A DNA stretch of 64,000 bases from Streptomyces ureilyticus (GCF_011045025.1 NZ_JAAKZX010000013.1:1-64000); one strand, 5' to 3'; shown: positions 1-9,482, counted from the stretch's first letter. Numbers and translations: made by a program. Notes: generated by a model not told the origin, from the sequence alone.

Positions 1-1209
1 GCCCCCGTGCCCGCCCTCGCCGGTCGCGACCTTCACCTCGCGTGGGCGCTCCCAGAAGGGGCGCAGGAGCAGCTCCGTACGGCCCGCCTCCTCGTCGGCC
101 ACCGAGCCGTGCATGACAGGACTCGAGCCCTCCGACCCGACCACGTCCGGACGGACCCACGTCGTCTCCTCCACCAGCAGCTCCAGCCGCCCCGAACTCC
201 CGTTGAAGGAAACCCGGTAGCCCTCCCAGGGTGCGTACGCCGTGAGGTGGTACGTCAGAGTCGCGCCGGACGCGTACCGCACCAGCACCGCCATGTCGTC
301 CTCGATGCTCACGCCGGGCCCGAAGACGTTCTGGTCGCGGTGATACCCGTCCTCCCCCTCGGCGTCGAGATACAGCGAGCGAAGCACGGGCGAGTCCGCC
401 AGGTGTACGGCGAAAGGGTCGTCGTCGGCCGCTGGGTCGCCGTGTGCCCGCGCATAGGGACGCGCAAGTCCACGCCGCCGCCCGGCACTCTCCCCGTAGA
501 AGAAGAGGCCACCCTGCGCGAAGACCGTCTCGGGCGACGTCCCCAACCACCAGTTCACCAGGTCGAAATGGTGCGTCGCCTTGTGGACCATCAGGCCACC
601 GGAGTTGGCCTTGTCCCGATGCCAACGCCGGAAGTAGTCGGCGCCGTGCCGCAGATCGAGCAGCCACTCGAAGTGGACTGACCCGATCTCGCCGATCTCG
701 CCGGCCGCGATGCACTGGCGTATGGCCGAATGCACCGGGTTGTAGCGGTAGTTGAAGGCGACCCGCACCTCGCGGCCCGTGCGTCGCTGGGCGTCCAGGA
801 TGCGCCGGGCCCGGTCGGCGTCCGTCGTCATCGGCTTCTCGGTGACCACGTCGCAGCCCGCTTCCAGGGCGCGCACGATGTACTCATCGTGCGTGCGGTC
901 CACACTGCACACGACCACCAGATCGACGCGCTCGCGACGCAGCATGAGGTCGAAGTCCTCGGCCGCGTACGCCGGTACGGGCTCCCAGCCGGGGTGGTCG
1001 GCGGCCAGCCACTCGTTGTGGACGGCCATGCGGTGCGCGTTGACATCGCAGAAACCCACCAGGTCGAGACGGTCCGCGTAAGGACCGGCCAGCGCCTCCG
1101 TGAAGAGCCGGGCCCGTGCGCCCAGCCCCACCACGGCACAGCGACGGCGGCGACGTGCGGCCTCAAAGGGCATAGAGGCCCCCGAAGGCATAGAGGCCCC
1201 CGAAGGCAT
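1..1209 (-). CDS. Gfo/Idh/MocA family oxidoreductase (partial, 3' end outside window)
   Basis: A probable NAD(P)-dependent sugar or inositol-type dehydrogenase. After a short basic leader there is a Rossmann start (AVVGLGARARLF), the family EKP motif (VVTEKPMTTD) and the C-terminal domain motif HKATHHFDLVNWWLG, which carries the usual catalytic or substrate-binding histidines and aspartate. The C-terminus is cut off by the left edge. The start at 1209 is preferred because GGAGG lies 5 nt upstream; ATGs at 1191 and 1173 are in frame and give the same protein minus a repeated MPSGAS leader. The gene diverges from a sugar ABC importer, so oxidation or epimerisation of the imported sugar is a reasonable inference. 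The substrate cannot be read from the sequence. Confidence 0.85.
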   Translation of the reverse strand, partial: MPSGASMPSGASMPFEAARRRRRCAVVGLGARARLFTEALAGPYADRLDLVGFCDVNAHRMAVHNEWLAADHPGWEPVPAYAAEDFDLMLRRERVDLVVVCSVDRTHDEYIVRALEAGCDVVTEKPMTTDADRARRILDAQRRTGREVRVAFNYRYNPVHSAIRQCIAAGEIGEIGSVHFEWLLDLRHGADYFRRWHRDKANSGGLMVHKATHHFDLVNWWLGTSPETVFAQGGLFFYGESAGRRRGLARPYARAHGDPAADDDPFAVHLADSPVLRSLYLDAEGEDGYHRDQNVFGPGVSIEDDMAVLVRYASGATLTYHLTAYAPWEGYRVSFNGSSGRLELLVEETTWVRPDVVGSEGSSPVMHGSVADEEAGRTELLLRPFWERPREVKVATGEGGHGG

Positions 1210-1227
1210 TGAGGCCTCCGAAGGTAT
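1174..1227 (-). repeat. 18-bp tandem repeat carrying successive in-frame start codons
   Basis: Two identical 18-nt units (1192-1209 and 1174-1191) and one degenerate unit (1210-1227) lie at the 5' end of the oxidoreductase gene. Each perfect unit encodes MPSGAS, so each gain or loss of a unit adds or removes six residues and one ATG without changing frame. The degenerate unit encodes IPSEAS and supplies the GGAGG that could serve as ribosome binding site. Confidence 0.85.
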
Positions 1228-1385
1228 CGAGGTCTCCGAACGCGTTTCCGATGGCGTATCCGAAGGCATAAAGATCTCCGTTCGCTTGGTGTCGACGGCG
1301 TCGGTGAAGATCCGTTGCAGTTCCAGGAAAGTGCTGCACGGGGGCTTGTACGGACATCCGGACGATCCCTAGGGTCGTTCTCCTC

Positions 1386-1397
1386 GCAAGCGCTTTC
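1386..1397. promoter_or_regulatory. Putative LacI-family operator of the sugar ABC operon
   Basis: GCAAGCGCTTTC with an AAGCGCTT palindromic core lies about 25 nt upstream of the binding-protein gene. Its centre resembles operators of LacI-family sugar regulators, which often use an inverted repeat around a central CG. No LacI-family gene is in the window, so the regulator is inferred. Confidence 0.45.
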
Positions 1398-1421
1398 TGC
1401 CCGAGAGAGGTGACCCCACAC

Positions 1422-2714
1422 ATGCCCGGAAACAGGACAACGAGGTCCTGCGTGACGGCGACGGCGGCGGCGACGCTGGCACTCTGTGCGGCGCTCGCCG
1501 GCTGTACGGGATCCGGCGACTCGGTCGGCGGCGGCAAGGTCGTACTCCGCTACACCTGGTGGGGCAACCCGGACCGGGCGGCCCGTACCGAGGAGGCCGT
1601 CGCGCTGTTCGAGGAACGGAACCCCGGCATCGACATCCAGACGTCGTTCTCGGGATACGAGCCGTACAAGCAGAAGCTGGCCACGCAGGCGGCCGGCGGT
1701 GACGCCCCCGACGTGATGCAGCTCGACTACCGCATGATCGACCAATACGCGTCCGGTGGCGTCCTGTTGGACCTCGCGAAGCAGAAGTCCGCGCTCAGCA
1801 CCGCCGACATCGACAAGGGCCTGCTGGCCACGGGCGTCGTGGACGGCAAGCAGTACGCGATTCCTCAGGCACGCGGGACCGAGACGACCGCGTACGACAC
1901 GAAGCAGTGGAAGGCCTCGGGCGTCGAGCCGCCGCGCGAGGGCTGGACCTGGAGTGACTGGGCCGACGCGATGCGCGCCCTCGCGAAGGAGACCGGCAAG
2001 CCCGGCGGCACCGACCCCGGCCAGAGCGAGGACTGCTTCGAGGTGTGGCTGCGCGGCCAGGGCAAGGACCTCTACACCAAGGACCGCCAACTCGGCTTCA
2101 CCGCCGATGACTTGGCCGAGTGGTGGACCTTCACGGACAAGCTGCGCCGCGAGGGTGCCGTCTCGTCCGCCGAGGACACCACCCAGATCGACGGCGCGGT
2201 CGAGAACACCCCGCTGGGCCGCGGCAAGGTCATCTCCGACATGAACTGGGACGCGCCCGCCAGCGGCTTCCTCGCCCTCATCCCCGGCGGAGTCACCCTC
2301 GCGCCCATGCCGTCGGGCGAGGACGGCACGCCCGGCCAGTACTTCAAGCCGTCGATGTTCATGGGCGTCGCCGAGGCCTCCGAACACCCCAAGCAGGCCG
2401 CCCAGTTCATCGACTTCATGCTGAACGACATGGACGCGGCGAAAATCCTCGGCGCGACCCGCGGCATCCCGATCAACGCGACGATCCGCGAGGCGATCGG
2501 CCCCGGGCTGAAGGACTTCGACAAGACGATCGACGACTACCAGGCCTCCCTGGACGGCGACCTCAACGCCCCGCCCCAGGCGCCCCCTTCGGGCGACAGC
2601 GCCCTGCAGACCACCTTCATGCGCGACTACGACCAGGTGTCGTACGAGCGGATGTCGCCCCGCGAGGCGGCCGAGGACTACGTCACCGAGGCGAAGGCGG
2701 AGCTGCGGTCATGA
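1422..2714 (+). CDS. Carbohydrate ABC transporter substrate-binding lipoprotein
   Basis: An extracytoplasmic sugar-binding protein of the MalE/UgpB class (family 1 extracellular solute-binding), 430 aa. It has a lipoprotein signal with lipobox ALAGC near residue 28, then the mature fold starting VVLRYTWWGNPDR, a common opening in this family. The ATG at 1422 follows GAGAGG by 11 nt; a GTG at 1410 is in frame but overlaps that ribosome binding site. The stop overlaps the next start (ATGA). No ATPase gene is present in the operon, which is usual in Streptomyces because such importers share the MsiK ATPase encoded elsewhere. The ligand is unknown. Confidence 0.92.
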   Translation: MPGNRTTRSCVTATAAATLALCAALAGCTGSGDSVGGGKVVLRYTWWGNPDRAARTEEAVALFEERNPGIDIQTSFSGYEPYKQKLATQAAGGDAPDVMQLDYRMIDQYASGGVLLDLAKQKSALSTADIDKGLLATGVVDGKQYAIPQARGTETTAYDTKQWKASGVEPPREGWTWSDWADAMRALAKETGKPGGTDPGQSEDCFEVWLRGQGKDLYTKDRQLGFTADDLAEWWTFTDKLRREGAVSSAEDTTQIDGAVENTPLGRGKVISDMNWDAPASGFLALIPGGVTLAPMPSGEDGTPGQYFKPSMFMGVAEASEHPKQAAQFIDFMLNDMDAAKILGATRGIPINATIREAIGPGLKDFDKTIDDYQASLDGDLNAPPQAPPSGDSALQTTFMRDYDQVSYERMSPREAAEDYVTEAKAELRS

Positions 2715-3646
2715 CCACCACTGAGATACCGGCCCCCGCCACTACTCCGAAGACCACCCCCGCCAAGCGACCCAAGCGCCAACGCGAGGGCGCCGCCTGG
2801 GTGTTCCTCTCCCCGTGGGTTCTCGGCGCGGCCGTGCTGACGCTGCTCCCGATGGCCGTGTCGCTCTATCTCTCCTTCACCGACTACGACTTGTTCAACC
2901 CGCCGCAGTGGGTGGGCCTGCGCAACTACACGCAGATGTTCACCGAGGACCCGCGCTACTGGCGCTCGGTCGTCGCGACCCTCACATACGTCGTGATCGC
3001 CGTGCCCCTCCAACTCGGCCTGGCGCTGGTCGTCGCGCTCGCGCTGAAATCCATGAAGCGCGGACGCGGCTTCTACCGCTCGGCCTTCTACGCGCCCTCC
3101 CTCCTCGGCGCCTCCATGTCCATCGCCCTCGTATGGCGGGCGGTCTTCAACGACGGCGGCACGGTCGACAACCTGCTGGGCACGGGCGGTTGGGTCAATC
3201 AACCCGGCTGGGCGCTGTTCGCCGTCGCGCTGCTGACGGTGTGGCAGTTCGGCGCGCCGATGGTCATCTTCCTGGCCGGACTCCAGCAGATTCCGGGGGA
3301 GTTGTACGAGGCGGCCGCCGTGGACGGGGCAAGCCGATGGCGCCAGTTCCTGTCCATCACCGTGCCGATGCTGTCCCCGGTGATCTTCTTCAACCTCGTA
3401 CTCCAGACCATCCAGGCCTTCCAGGTCTTCACCCCCGCCTTCGCGATCAGCGCGGGCAAGGGCGGCCCGGCCGACTCCACGCTCTTCTACACCCTCTACC
3501 TCTACGACCGCGGCTTCGTCGCCTCCCACATGGGCTACGCCTCCGCGATGGCCTGGGTCCTGCTCCTCGTGATCGGCGCCGTCACGGCCGTACTGTTCCG
3601 GACCTCGCGCTCCTGGGTCTTCTACGCGTCCGAGGGGGACCGATGA
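2711..3646 (+). CDS. Sugar ABC transporter permease, MalF/UgpA type
   Basis: Inner-membrane permease of the carbohydrate importer, 311 aa, with about six hydrophobic segments. The first follows a basic, lysine-rich N-terminus (AKRPKRQREGAAW). The EAA loop that contacts the ATPase is visible as EAAAVDGASRWRQF followed by ITVPMLSP. The gene overlaps both neighbours by 4 nt, so translation is probably coupled to the binding protein and to the second permease. Confidence 0.93.
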   Translation: MTTTEIPAPATTPKTTPAKRPKRQREGAAWVFLSPWVLGAAVLTLLPMAVSLYLSFTDYDLFNPPQWVGLRNYTQMFTEDPRYWRSVVATLTYVVIAVPLQLGLALVVALALKSMKRGRGFYRSAFYAPSLLGASMSIALVWRAVFNDGGTVDNLLGTGGWVNQPGWALFAVALLTVWQFGAPMVIFLAGLQQIPGELYEAAAVDGASRWRQFLSITVPMLSPVIFFNLVLQTIQAFQVFTPAFAISAGKGGPADSTLFYTLYLYDRGFVASHMGYASAMAWVLLLVIGAVTAVLFRTSRSWVFYASEGDR

Positions 3647-4515
3647 CCACCTCAACCGCCGCAACTCCCGCCGTCCGCAAGCCCATTGCCTGGCGGCGCG
3701 TCGCCCTGCACGCCGGCTGTCTGGCCGCGCTGCTGGTGATGCTGTACCCGCTGGCGTGGCTGCTCGCGACCTCCGTCAAGCCCGCCGACGAGGTGATCGC
3801 CAGCCTCAACCTGCTGCCCGGCAGCCTGGAATGGTCCAACTACACGACCGCCCTGGAGGGCGTGAACGAAGTCTCCGTGTGGCAGTTGCTCGGCAACTCC
3901 CTGTTCATCGCGGGCGGCGCCGTCATAGGCAACGTACTGAGCTGCTCCCTCGCCGCGTACGCCTTCGCGCGTCTGCGTTTCCGCTTCCGCGGGCCGCTGT
4001 TCGCGTTCATGATCGCGACGATCATGCTGCCGCACCACGCCGTGCTGATCCCGCAGTACATCATCTTCAACCAGCTCGGCATGGTGAACACGTACTGGCC
4101 GCTGATCCTGCCCAAGTTCCTTGCCACGGAGGCGTTCTTCGTCTTCCTCATCGTGCAGTTCATGCGGGGGCTGCCGCGTGAACTGGAGGAGGCGGCGCGG
4201 ATCGACGGCGCCGGGCCGTTCCGCAGCTTCTTCAGCGTCATCATGCCGCTGACCAGGCCCGCGCTGATCACCACCGCGATCTTCACCTTCATCTGGACCT
4301 GGAACGACTTCTTCACCCAGCTGATCTATCTCTTCTCGCCCGAGAAGTTCACGCTCACACTGGCCCTCAGGCAGTTCGTGGACGCCTCCAGCCAGTCGGC
4401 GTTCGGCCCGATGTTCGCGATGTCGGTGATCGCGCTGCTGCCGATCGTGCTGTTCTTCCTCGCCTTCCAGCGCTTCCTGGTCGAGGGCATGGCGAACTCC
4501 GGCATCAAGGGATGA
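3643..4515 (+). CDS. Sugar ABC transporter permease, MalG/UgpE type
   Basis: Second membrane subunit of the importer, 290 aa, again with about six membrane spans. Its EAA loop reads EAARIDGAGPFRSFFSVIMP, matching the MalG side of the family. The start ATG overlaps the stop of the preceding permease. Its own stop lies in a GGATGA stretch just before the next gene, continuing the coupled arrangement. Confidence 0.93.
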   Translation: MTTSTAATPAVRKPIAWRRVALHAGCLAALLVMLYPLAWLLATSVKPADEVIASLNLLPGSLEWSNYTTALEGVNEVSVWQLLGNSLFIAGGAVIGNVLSCSLAAYAFARLRFRFRGPLFAFMIATIMLPHHAVLIPQYIIFNQLGMVNTYWPLILPKFLATEAFFVFLIVQFMRGLPRELEEAARIDGAGPFRSFFSVIMPLTRPALITTAIFTFIWTWNDFFTQLIYLFSPEKFTLTLALRQFVDASSQSAFGPMFAMSVIALLPIVLFFLAFQRFLVEGMANSGIKG

Positions 4516-4526
4516 AGGGGCAAGGG

Positions 4527-5141
4527 ATGAGCGCCGGGCAGGCCCGCGAGACGGGCGAGATCTTCGGGCCGCGGATGACCCTGTTCGCGGATGTGCTGAG
4601 TGTCGGGGTCTGTACGGCGCTGGTGTCGCTGCCGGTCGTCACGATGCCGGCGGCACTGTCCACGGCCTGCGCGGTGCTGCGCAGCGCACGCGAGGACCAA
4701 CCCGCCACGGCGGGACGGTACTTGGCGCTGCTGCGGCAACGGCTGCGGGCCGGGGACCTCGCGGCCGGTGCGCTGTCCGCGGCGGGCGTGCTGCTCCTGC
4801 TGGCGGACTTGGCGCTGGCTCGGGCGGGGTTGCCGGGCGCCCCGCTCTTCGCCGCCGTCGCCGCGCTCATCGGTACGTACGCCGCTGTCGTCGGCCTGCG
4901 CGCCTGCGGCCGCCCCGAGTCCCTCACCGACTGGCGCGCGGCCGTGCGCGAGGCGGCCCGGGACGCCGTACGGGACACCGGTGGCTCCGGCCTCGTACTC
5001 CTTGCCGTGGCGGCGGCAGCGCTGTGCGCGTGGATGCTGCTGCCGCTGGCGTTCCTGGCACCGGGGCCGCTGGCGCTGGCGCTGACGGCGATCGATGTAC
5101 GACTGTCCGGGCACGACGTACGGCTGTCAGGGCGGGCCTGA
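4527..5141 (+). CDS. Small multi-pass membrane protein of the sugar-transport operon (DUF624/YesL-like)
   Basis: A protein of 204 aa with four or five hydrophobic helices and an N-terminal ETGEIFGPRMTLFADVL followed by a membrane span. This layout and its place directly after two sugar permeases resemble the YesL/DUF624 proteins that often close sugar ABC operons, but the sequence similarity is only suggestive. The start at 4527 is chosen because AAGGGG lies 6 nt upstream. The in-frame ATG at 4512 overlaps the previous stop and has its purine run too close. Confidence 0.65.
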   Translation: MSAGQARETGEIFGPRMTLFADVLSVGVCTALVSLPVVTMPAALSTACAVLRSAREDQPATAGRYLALLRQRLRAGDLAAGALSAAGVLLLLADLALARAGLPGAPLFAAVAALIGTYAAVVGLRACGRPESLTDWRAAVREAARDAVRDTGGSGLVLLAVAAAALCAWMLLPLAFLAPGPLALALTAIDVRLSGHDVRLSGRA

Positions 5142-5163
5142 GAAGAGGACGCGCGCGCGTGCG

Positions 5164-6264
5164 TCAGGAGAGGGGCAGGCCGTACTTCTCGCCGACCCGG
5201 TGGATCTCCTCCACCGGGTACGGCGTCTGCCTGCTCTCGTCGTGGAATGCGCGGTTGAAGCCCGACACCACCGCGGCCAGCGGTGCCCAGCGGGCGATCG
5301 CCGATGCCGCCGCGTCGGGGATGCCCGTGAGGCGCTCGCCCCGGGCGCAGGCGCGCACCGCCGCCTCGCGGTCGTCCCGCTCGTAGTCGTACAGGTCCTT
5401 GAGCAGCCAGTTCACCAGCCAGGTGGCCGTGTAGGCGCGGTCGTAGACGCGATGCCGGTCGTAGAAGGCGGCGTGGCTCTGCGACAGATCGAAGCGGGAG
5501 GAGAGCGCGAGGCCGAAGTCGGTGAAGTACAGGCGGCGTCCGTCGGTGAGGATGTTCTGGAAGTGGGCGTCGAAGTGCAGGAGCCCGCGGGCGTTCATGA
5601 AGGAGACGCCCGCTTCCAGTTCCCGCTCGACCATGGCGCAGGCCGCGTTCGCGTCCTCCGTGCGCATCCGGACGCCGAGCCAGGTGTGCAGGTTCTGCGG
5701 GATGTACTCCAGGAACAGCGCCACGCTCGCCGATGACCGGCCGAGCGCCTCGATCCGGTGGCGTATCTCCGGGTCGCCTCCCCAGTAGGCGACGGCCCGG
5801 TCCACATCGGCCAGTTCCTCGGGGAGGGGCTGCGCCGGGTCCGGCAGCACGCGCCAGTGGTGCAGAAGAGGGAAACCCTGGTGCTCGTCGCCGAGCACCC
5901 AGTTGGTCGTCATGATGTGCACGGCGAGCTCCCGCCAGACCCCGTAGCCCGGCCCGCCGACGGCACCGATGCCGTACTGGCAGAAGGCGGGCAGCCCGAA
6001 CAGGTTCGCTGTGGACCGGACGTTCTCCGGCAGCGATTCCAGGTCGGTGACCGGCACCCGCTTCACGAACACCGGGCGTCCGGCGACCTCCATCAGCACC
6101 GACTTCCCGCCGATGCCGGAGCCCAACGGTGCGGCGGCGTCCACCAGTTCACCCAGCCGGTGATCGCTGCAGAGGGCGAGCGTGTTGGAGACAGCGCTGT
6201 GGGCGGCCAGGCGGGCACCGCGTGACATGTCGGGGGACTCCGGCTCTGCCATTACCTCGCCCAC
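5164..6264 (-). CDS. Protein-kinase-like phosphotransferase
   Basis: 366 aa with kinase-fold landmarks: a glycine-rich segment (GSGIGGKSV), a lysine strand (VFVKRV), a catalytic loop (LLHFDAHFQNIL) and a metal-binding DFG (YFTDFGLAL). The catalytic loop has HFD in place of the HRD of Ser/Thr kinases, as in aminoglycoside-phosphotransferase-like kinases. There is no membrane segment. The GTG at 6264 follows AGGAGA; an ATG at 6252 follows GCGAGG more closely and is possible. The gene stands alone and converges with the sugar operon, so its target is unknown. Confidence 0.75.
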   Translation of the reverse strand: MGEVMAEPESPDMSRGARLAAHSAVSNTLALCSDHRLGELVDAAAPLGSGIGGKSVLMEVAGRPVFVKRVPVTDLESLPENVRSTANLFGLPAFCQYGIGAVGGPGYGVWRELAVHIMTTNWVLGDEHQGFPLLHHWRVLPDPAQPLPEELADVDRAVAYWGGDPEIRHRIEALGRSSASVALFLEYIPQNLHTWLGVRMRTEDANAACAMVERELEAGVSFMNARGLLHFDAHFQNILTDGRRLYFTDFGLALSSRFDLSQSHAAFYDRHRVYDRAYTATWLVNWLLKDLYDYERDDREAAVRACARGERLTGIPDAAASAIARWAPLAAVVSGFNRAFHDESRQTPYPVEEIHRVGEKYGLPLS

Positions 6265-6422
6265 CCGTCTCCTGGCATGGACGCCACCCTACGTAACTGC
6301 GCTCCGGGCGGTGGATGCCCCCTCTTCCGCCGGGCTGCGGCCCTGCCCGACACAAGCTAATTTGTCCGTGTTTTCTTGTGTCTTTCAGACTGTGTCTCTT
6401 TCATCTTGGTGAAGGGTGCACG

Positions 6423-7952
6423 ATGCCCAAGACCTTGCACGTCCCGCTCGTCGACGCCGAGCGCCGCCGCCCGTCGGTACGGGCACGCACGGCGCGGCGC
6501 TTCGGCGGTCAGGGCTGGCTCGCCCTCGTGGCAGGCGCCTTCACGCTCGCTCAACTGACGGTCGTACGGCCGGGGATGGGCCTCGGCTGGGATGAGGTGG
6601 TGTACGTCAGTCAGGTCAGCCCCGAGGCCCCGGCGGCGTTCTTCAGCGCGCCGCGCGCCCGCGGGGTCTCGCTGCTGGCCGCGCCCATCGCCTCGTGGTC
6701 GACGTCCACGGAACTGCTGCGGGTGTACCTGGCACTGCTGTCCGGGCTTGGCCTGTTCCTCGCGCTGCGCGCCTGGCGGGGAGTGATCCCCTTGCGCGTG
6801 CTCACTCTGGCGGGCGCGTTGTTCGCGACGCTGTGGGTGACCTTGTTCTACGGGCCGCAGGTCATGCCCAACTACTGGGTCGCCATCGGTGCCCTGGCCC
6901 TCGTCGGATGCTTCCTGCGCGCTCAGGCGAACCGTTTCGACCGGGCGGCGCTGTGGGGCGTGGGTCTGAGCGCGGCGCTGATGGCGTGGATGCGGCCCGC
7001 TGACGCGGTCTATGTGACCCTGCCGCTGCTCGTGCTGCTGGTGGGCGTGCGCCGTTGGCGGCGGTGGCAGGTACTGGGGGCGCTGGTCGCGGGGCTGGCG
7101 GCCGGGGCGGTCGAGTGGGTCGTCGAGGCGTACGTCGCTTATGGCGGCCTGGGGCAGCGGCTGGCCGACGCCTCCTTGGTCCAGGGCGGCCTGGGCTGGA
7201 ACTTCGCCGTCGACGACCAGTTGCGCTCCCTGGTCGGCCGTACGCTGTGCCGCCCGTGCACCGCGCCGTGGCCGCACCCGGCGGTGCTGATCTGGTGGTT
7301 CGTGCTGCCCCTGCTCGCCGTCCTCGGCCTCGCGGTCGCCGTGCGGGCGGGCCGGACGGCCGTCGCCCTCGTGCCTCTGGCCTGCGCCGCCACGGCCGCC
7401 TTCCCCTACTTGTTCCTGATCGGGTACGCGGCCCCACGCTTCCTGCTGCCCTCCTACGCCCTGCTGGCGTTGCCGGTGGCGGGTGGGCTCGTCCACTTGG
7501 TCACCACGCCGCGGAGCCGAAGGCGGCGGAAAGCGGCCGTGACCCTGGTGGCGCTCGGTCTCGCCGGGCACCTCGCGATCCAGTACGCGGTGCTGAACCA
7601 TGTCGTGGACGGCACCTACGCCGGCCGCCGCGAGTGGGCCCGTACGGCGGCGGAACTGGACCGGCTCGGCGTACGGCCGCCGTGCCTGCTGACCGGGCAC
7701 GAGGCCATCCCGATCGCCTTCTACACCGGCTGCTCCTCCGCCCACACCGAGGGCAACAACGCCAACACCACCGCCGGGAACATCGAGCGAACCGCCCGGC
7801 GGCTGCCGGTCGCCGCGCTCGTCACGCCGGAGGGACGGCCGCCCGCGTACGCCCGTACGTGGCCGCAGCACCGGATCGGTGAGGTGCGGATCTATGTGGC
7901 ACCCGCCTCCATGACCGCCGCTTCTCCCGCAGGGCGGGGCGCGGACACATGA
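6423..7952 (+). CDS. Polytopic membrane protein, possible GT-C type glycosyltransferase
   Basis: 509 aa with about ten hydrophobic helices. After the first helix the outside loop carries GMGLGWDEVVYVSQ, an acidic D-E pair placed as in GT-C glycosyltransferases that use polyprenyl-phosphate sugars. The C-terminal soluble part (HEAIPIAFYTGCSSAH) is also typical of such Streptomyces proteins. The ATG at 6423 has GAAGGG 6 nt upstream. No sugar-lipid genes are nearby, so the donor and acceptor are unknown. Other GT39-like or unrelated membrane proteins remain possible. Confidence 0.65.
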   Translation: MPKTLHVPLVDAERRRPSVRARTARRFGGQGWLALVAGAFTLAQLTVVRPGMGLGWDEVVYVSQVSPEAPAAFFSAPRARGVSLLAAPIASWSTSTELLRVYLALLSGLGLFLALRAWRGVIPLRVLTLAGALFATLWVTLFYGPQVMPNYWVAIGALALVGCFLRAQANRFDRAALWGVGLSAALMAWMRPADAVYVTLPLLVLLVGVRRWRRWQVLGALVAGLAAGAVEWVVEAYVAYGGLGQRLADASLVQGGLGWNFAVDDQLRSLVGRTLCRPCTAPWPHPAVLIWWFVLPLLAVLGLAVAVRAGRTAVALVPLACAATAAFPYLFLIGYAAPRFLLPSYALLALPVAGGLVHLVTTPRSRRRRKAAVTLVALGLAGHLAIQYAVLNHVVDGTYAGRREWARTAAELDRLGVRPPCLLTGHEAIPIAFYTGCSSAHTEGNNANTTAGNIERTARRLPVAALVTPEGRPPAYARTWPQHRIGEVRIYVAPASMTAASPAGRGADT

Positions 7953-8093
7953 CCGCAGACACGTGGGTGCGGGCACATGACCGCGCCGGCGTGCGCATAC
8001 CTGGTCTCACCTTGGGGTACGCGGAAAACGCCCCAGACCGGAACCCGACCGGGACCAGACCGGAACCCCCACGCACTGATGAGGATGAAGGCC

Positions 8094-8504
8094 ATGATCG
8101 CCATCCCCGAGGCAGTGCTCACGGCCGCGGCGCAGGACGCTCTGCGCGATCTCAAGCGTCACCGTTACGACGCTTCGGCCCTGGACACCCTGATCGCCAG
8201 CGATGTCCTCGTGCCCCTGCCGTCCGACATCGCCGCGCTCGATGCCGAGGACGCCGACTCGATGACGCTGCCCGTACTCGAGTACCCGCCGGGAACCCAG
8301 GCCGTCGTGGTCTTCACCTGCGAGGAACGGCTCTCGGACGCGTTCCCCGAGATCGACTGCTATCGGCAGCTGCAACTCGAGATCCTGGCCGCCAACTGGC
8401 CCACCGAAGCGGACCTCACTTTGGCCATCGACCTTGGCCACCCTGACGCGGTGACCTTCACCTCCGCGGCTGTACGCGGCGTGCTCTCCCACTGTCAAAG
8501 GTGA
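8094..8504 (+). CDS. SseB-domain protein
   Basis: A 136 aa cytoplasmic protein. The spacing LDTLIASDVLVPL, then LPVLEYPPGTQAVVVFTCEE, then IDCYRQL and LTLAIDLGHPDAV matches the SseB N-terminal domain common in actinobacteria, where its role is not known. The ATG at 8094 is favoured by AAGG just upstream; ATGs at 8079 and 8085 would add five or three residues. It sits alone between a membrane protein and a VOC protein. Confidence 0.7.
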   Translation: MIAIPEAVLTAAAQDALRDLKRHRYDASALDTLIASDVLVPLPSDIAALDAEDADSMTLPVLEYPPGTQAVVVFTCEERLSDAFPEIDCYRQLQLEILAANWPTEADLTLAIDLGHPDAVTFTSAAVRGVLSHCQR

Positions 8505-8629
8505 CACAGCGCTCCGCTGAGGAGGGCGGTTCCAAGCTGCGGCCTCCTTAGGGGTGCGGTACCGAGGGGCGATTGTCAGTGGCTGGTGTCACGCTGATGA
8601 GACAGACAGGACCTGCGAAGGGAATCGCC

Positions 8630-9445
8630 GTGATCACCACTGAACCGACCCCCGGCACCCCCTGCTGGACCGACCTCGGTGCGCCCGACGTTCCGGCCGC
8701 CGCGGCCTTCTATGGCGCGGTGCTGGGCTGGGAGTACCAGTCCATGGGCGAGGGGGGCGAAATGGAAGGCGGGATGTTCCAGAAGGACGGCAAGACCGTC
8801 GCCGGGCTCGGCAAGCTCAGCGAGGAGGGTGCCCGTTCCGCCTGGATGATCTACTTCTGCGTCACCGACGCGGACGCCACGACCCAGGCCGTTCAGGAGG
8901 CGGGCGGCACGGTGCGGGTGGCGCCGAGAGACCTCGACGACTGGGGGCGGATGGCGCAGTACAGCGACCCGCTCGGCGGCCAGTTCGCCGTCTGGCAGCC
9001 GGGGACGAACAAGGGCTTCGAGCTGGTGGAGGCGCCCGGCTCGCTGTCCTGGACCGAGCTGTACACCAGCGACGCCACCTCCGCGAAGGAGTTCTACGGC
9101 GAGGTGCTCGGCTGGCAGTTCGGCGACATGGAACTGCCGGGCGGCGGGGGTACGTACTCCCTCATCACCCCCGAGGGGCTCCCGGAGGAGCGCATGTTCG
9201 GCGGTGTCATGGAGCTCAGCAAGGAGGACCTCGCGCTGGCGAACGGGGTGCCGTACTGGCACCCGGTGTTCAACGTCACCGACTGCGACGCCGCGGTCGC
9301 CAAGGTCACCGAGAACGGCGGCAGCGTGCAGATGGGGCCGCAGGACGCGGAGGGCGTGGGCCGCCTGGCCGTCTGCCTCGACCCGGCGAACGCGGACTTC
9401 GTCGTGCTCAAGCCGGAGACGCCGGCGACTCCGGCCCAGGGCTGA
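8630..9445 (+). CDS. VOC family protein (two glyoxalase-like modules)
   Basis: 271 aa in two similar halves. Each opens with an aromatic-Thr-(Asp/Glu)-Leu stretch (CWTDLGAPD near residue 10; SWTELYTSD near 135) followed by A..FYG.VLGW, the usual repeat of the vicinal-oxygen-chelate fold. Several such actinobacterial proteins act as small-molecule binders or lyases, but no substrate can be assigned. The GTG start at 8630 has AAGGGA 7 nt upstream. An ATG at 8597 is in frame without a good ribosome site. Confidence 0.85.
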   Translation: MITTEPTPGTPCWTDLGAPDVPAAAAFYGAVLGWEYQSMGEGGEMEGGMFQKDGKTVAGLGKLSEEGARSAWMIYFCVTDADATTQAVQEAGGTVRVAPRDLDDWGRMAQYSDPLGGQFAVWQPGTNKGFELVEAPGSLSWTELYTSDATSAKEFYGEVLGWQFGDMELPGGGGTYSLITPEGLPEERMFGGVMELSKEDLALANGVPYWHPVFNVTDCDAAVAKVTENGGSVQMGPQDAEGVGRLAVCLDPANADFVVLKPETPATPAQG

Positions 9446-9482
9446 GCCCCGCGGGGATCCATCGGCAGCACCCGCGAACGGT

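Noticed and set aside
1..1209. The left-edge Gfo/Idh/MocA gene as the missing LigC dehydrogenase
   Set aside because: It is 24 kb from the aromatic cluster, divergent from a sugar importer, and its motifs are those of sugar-type family members.
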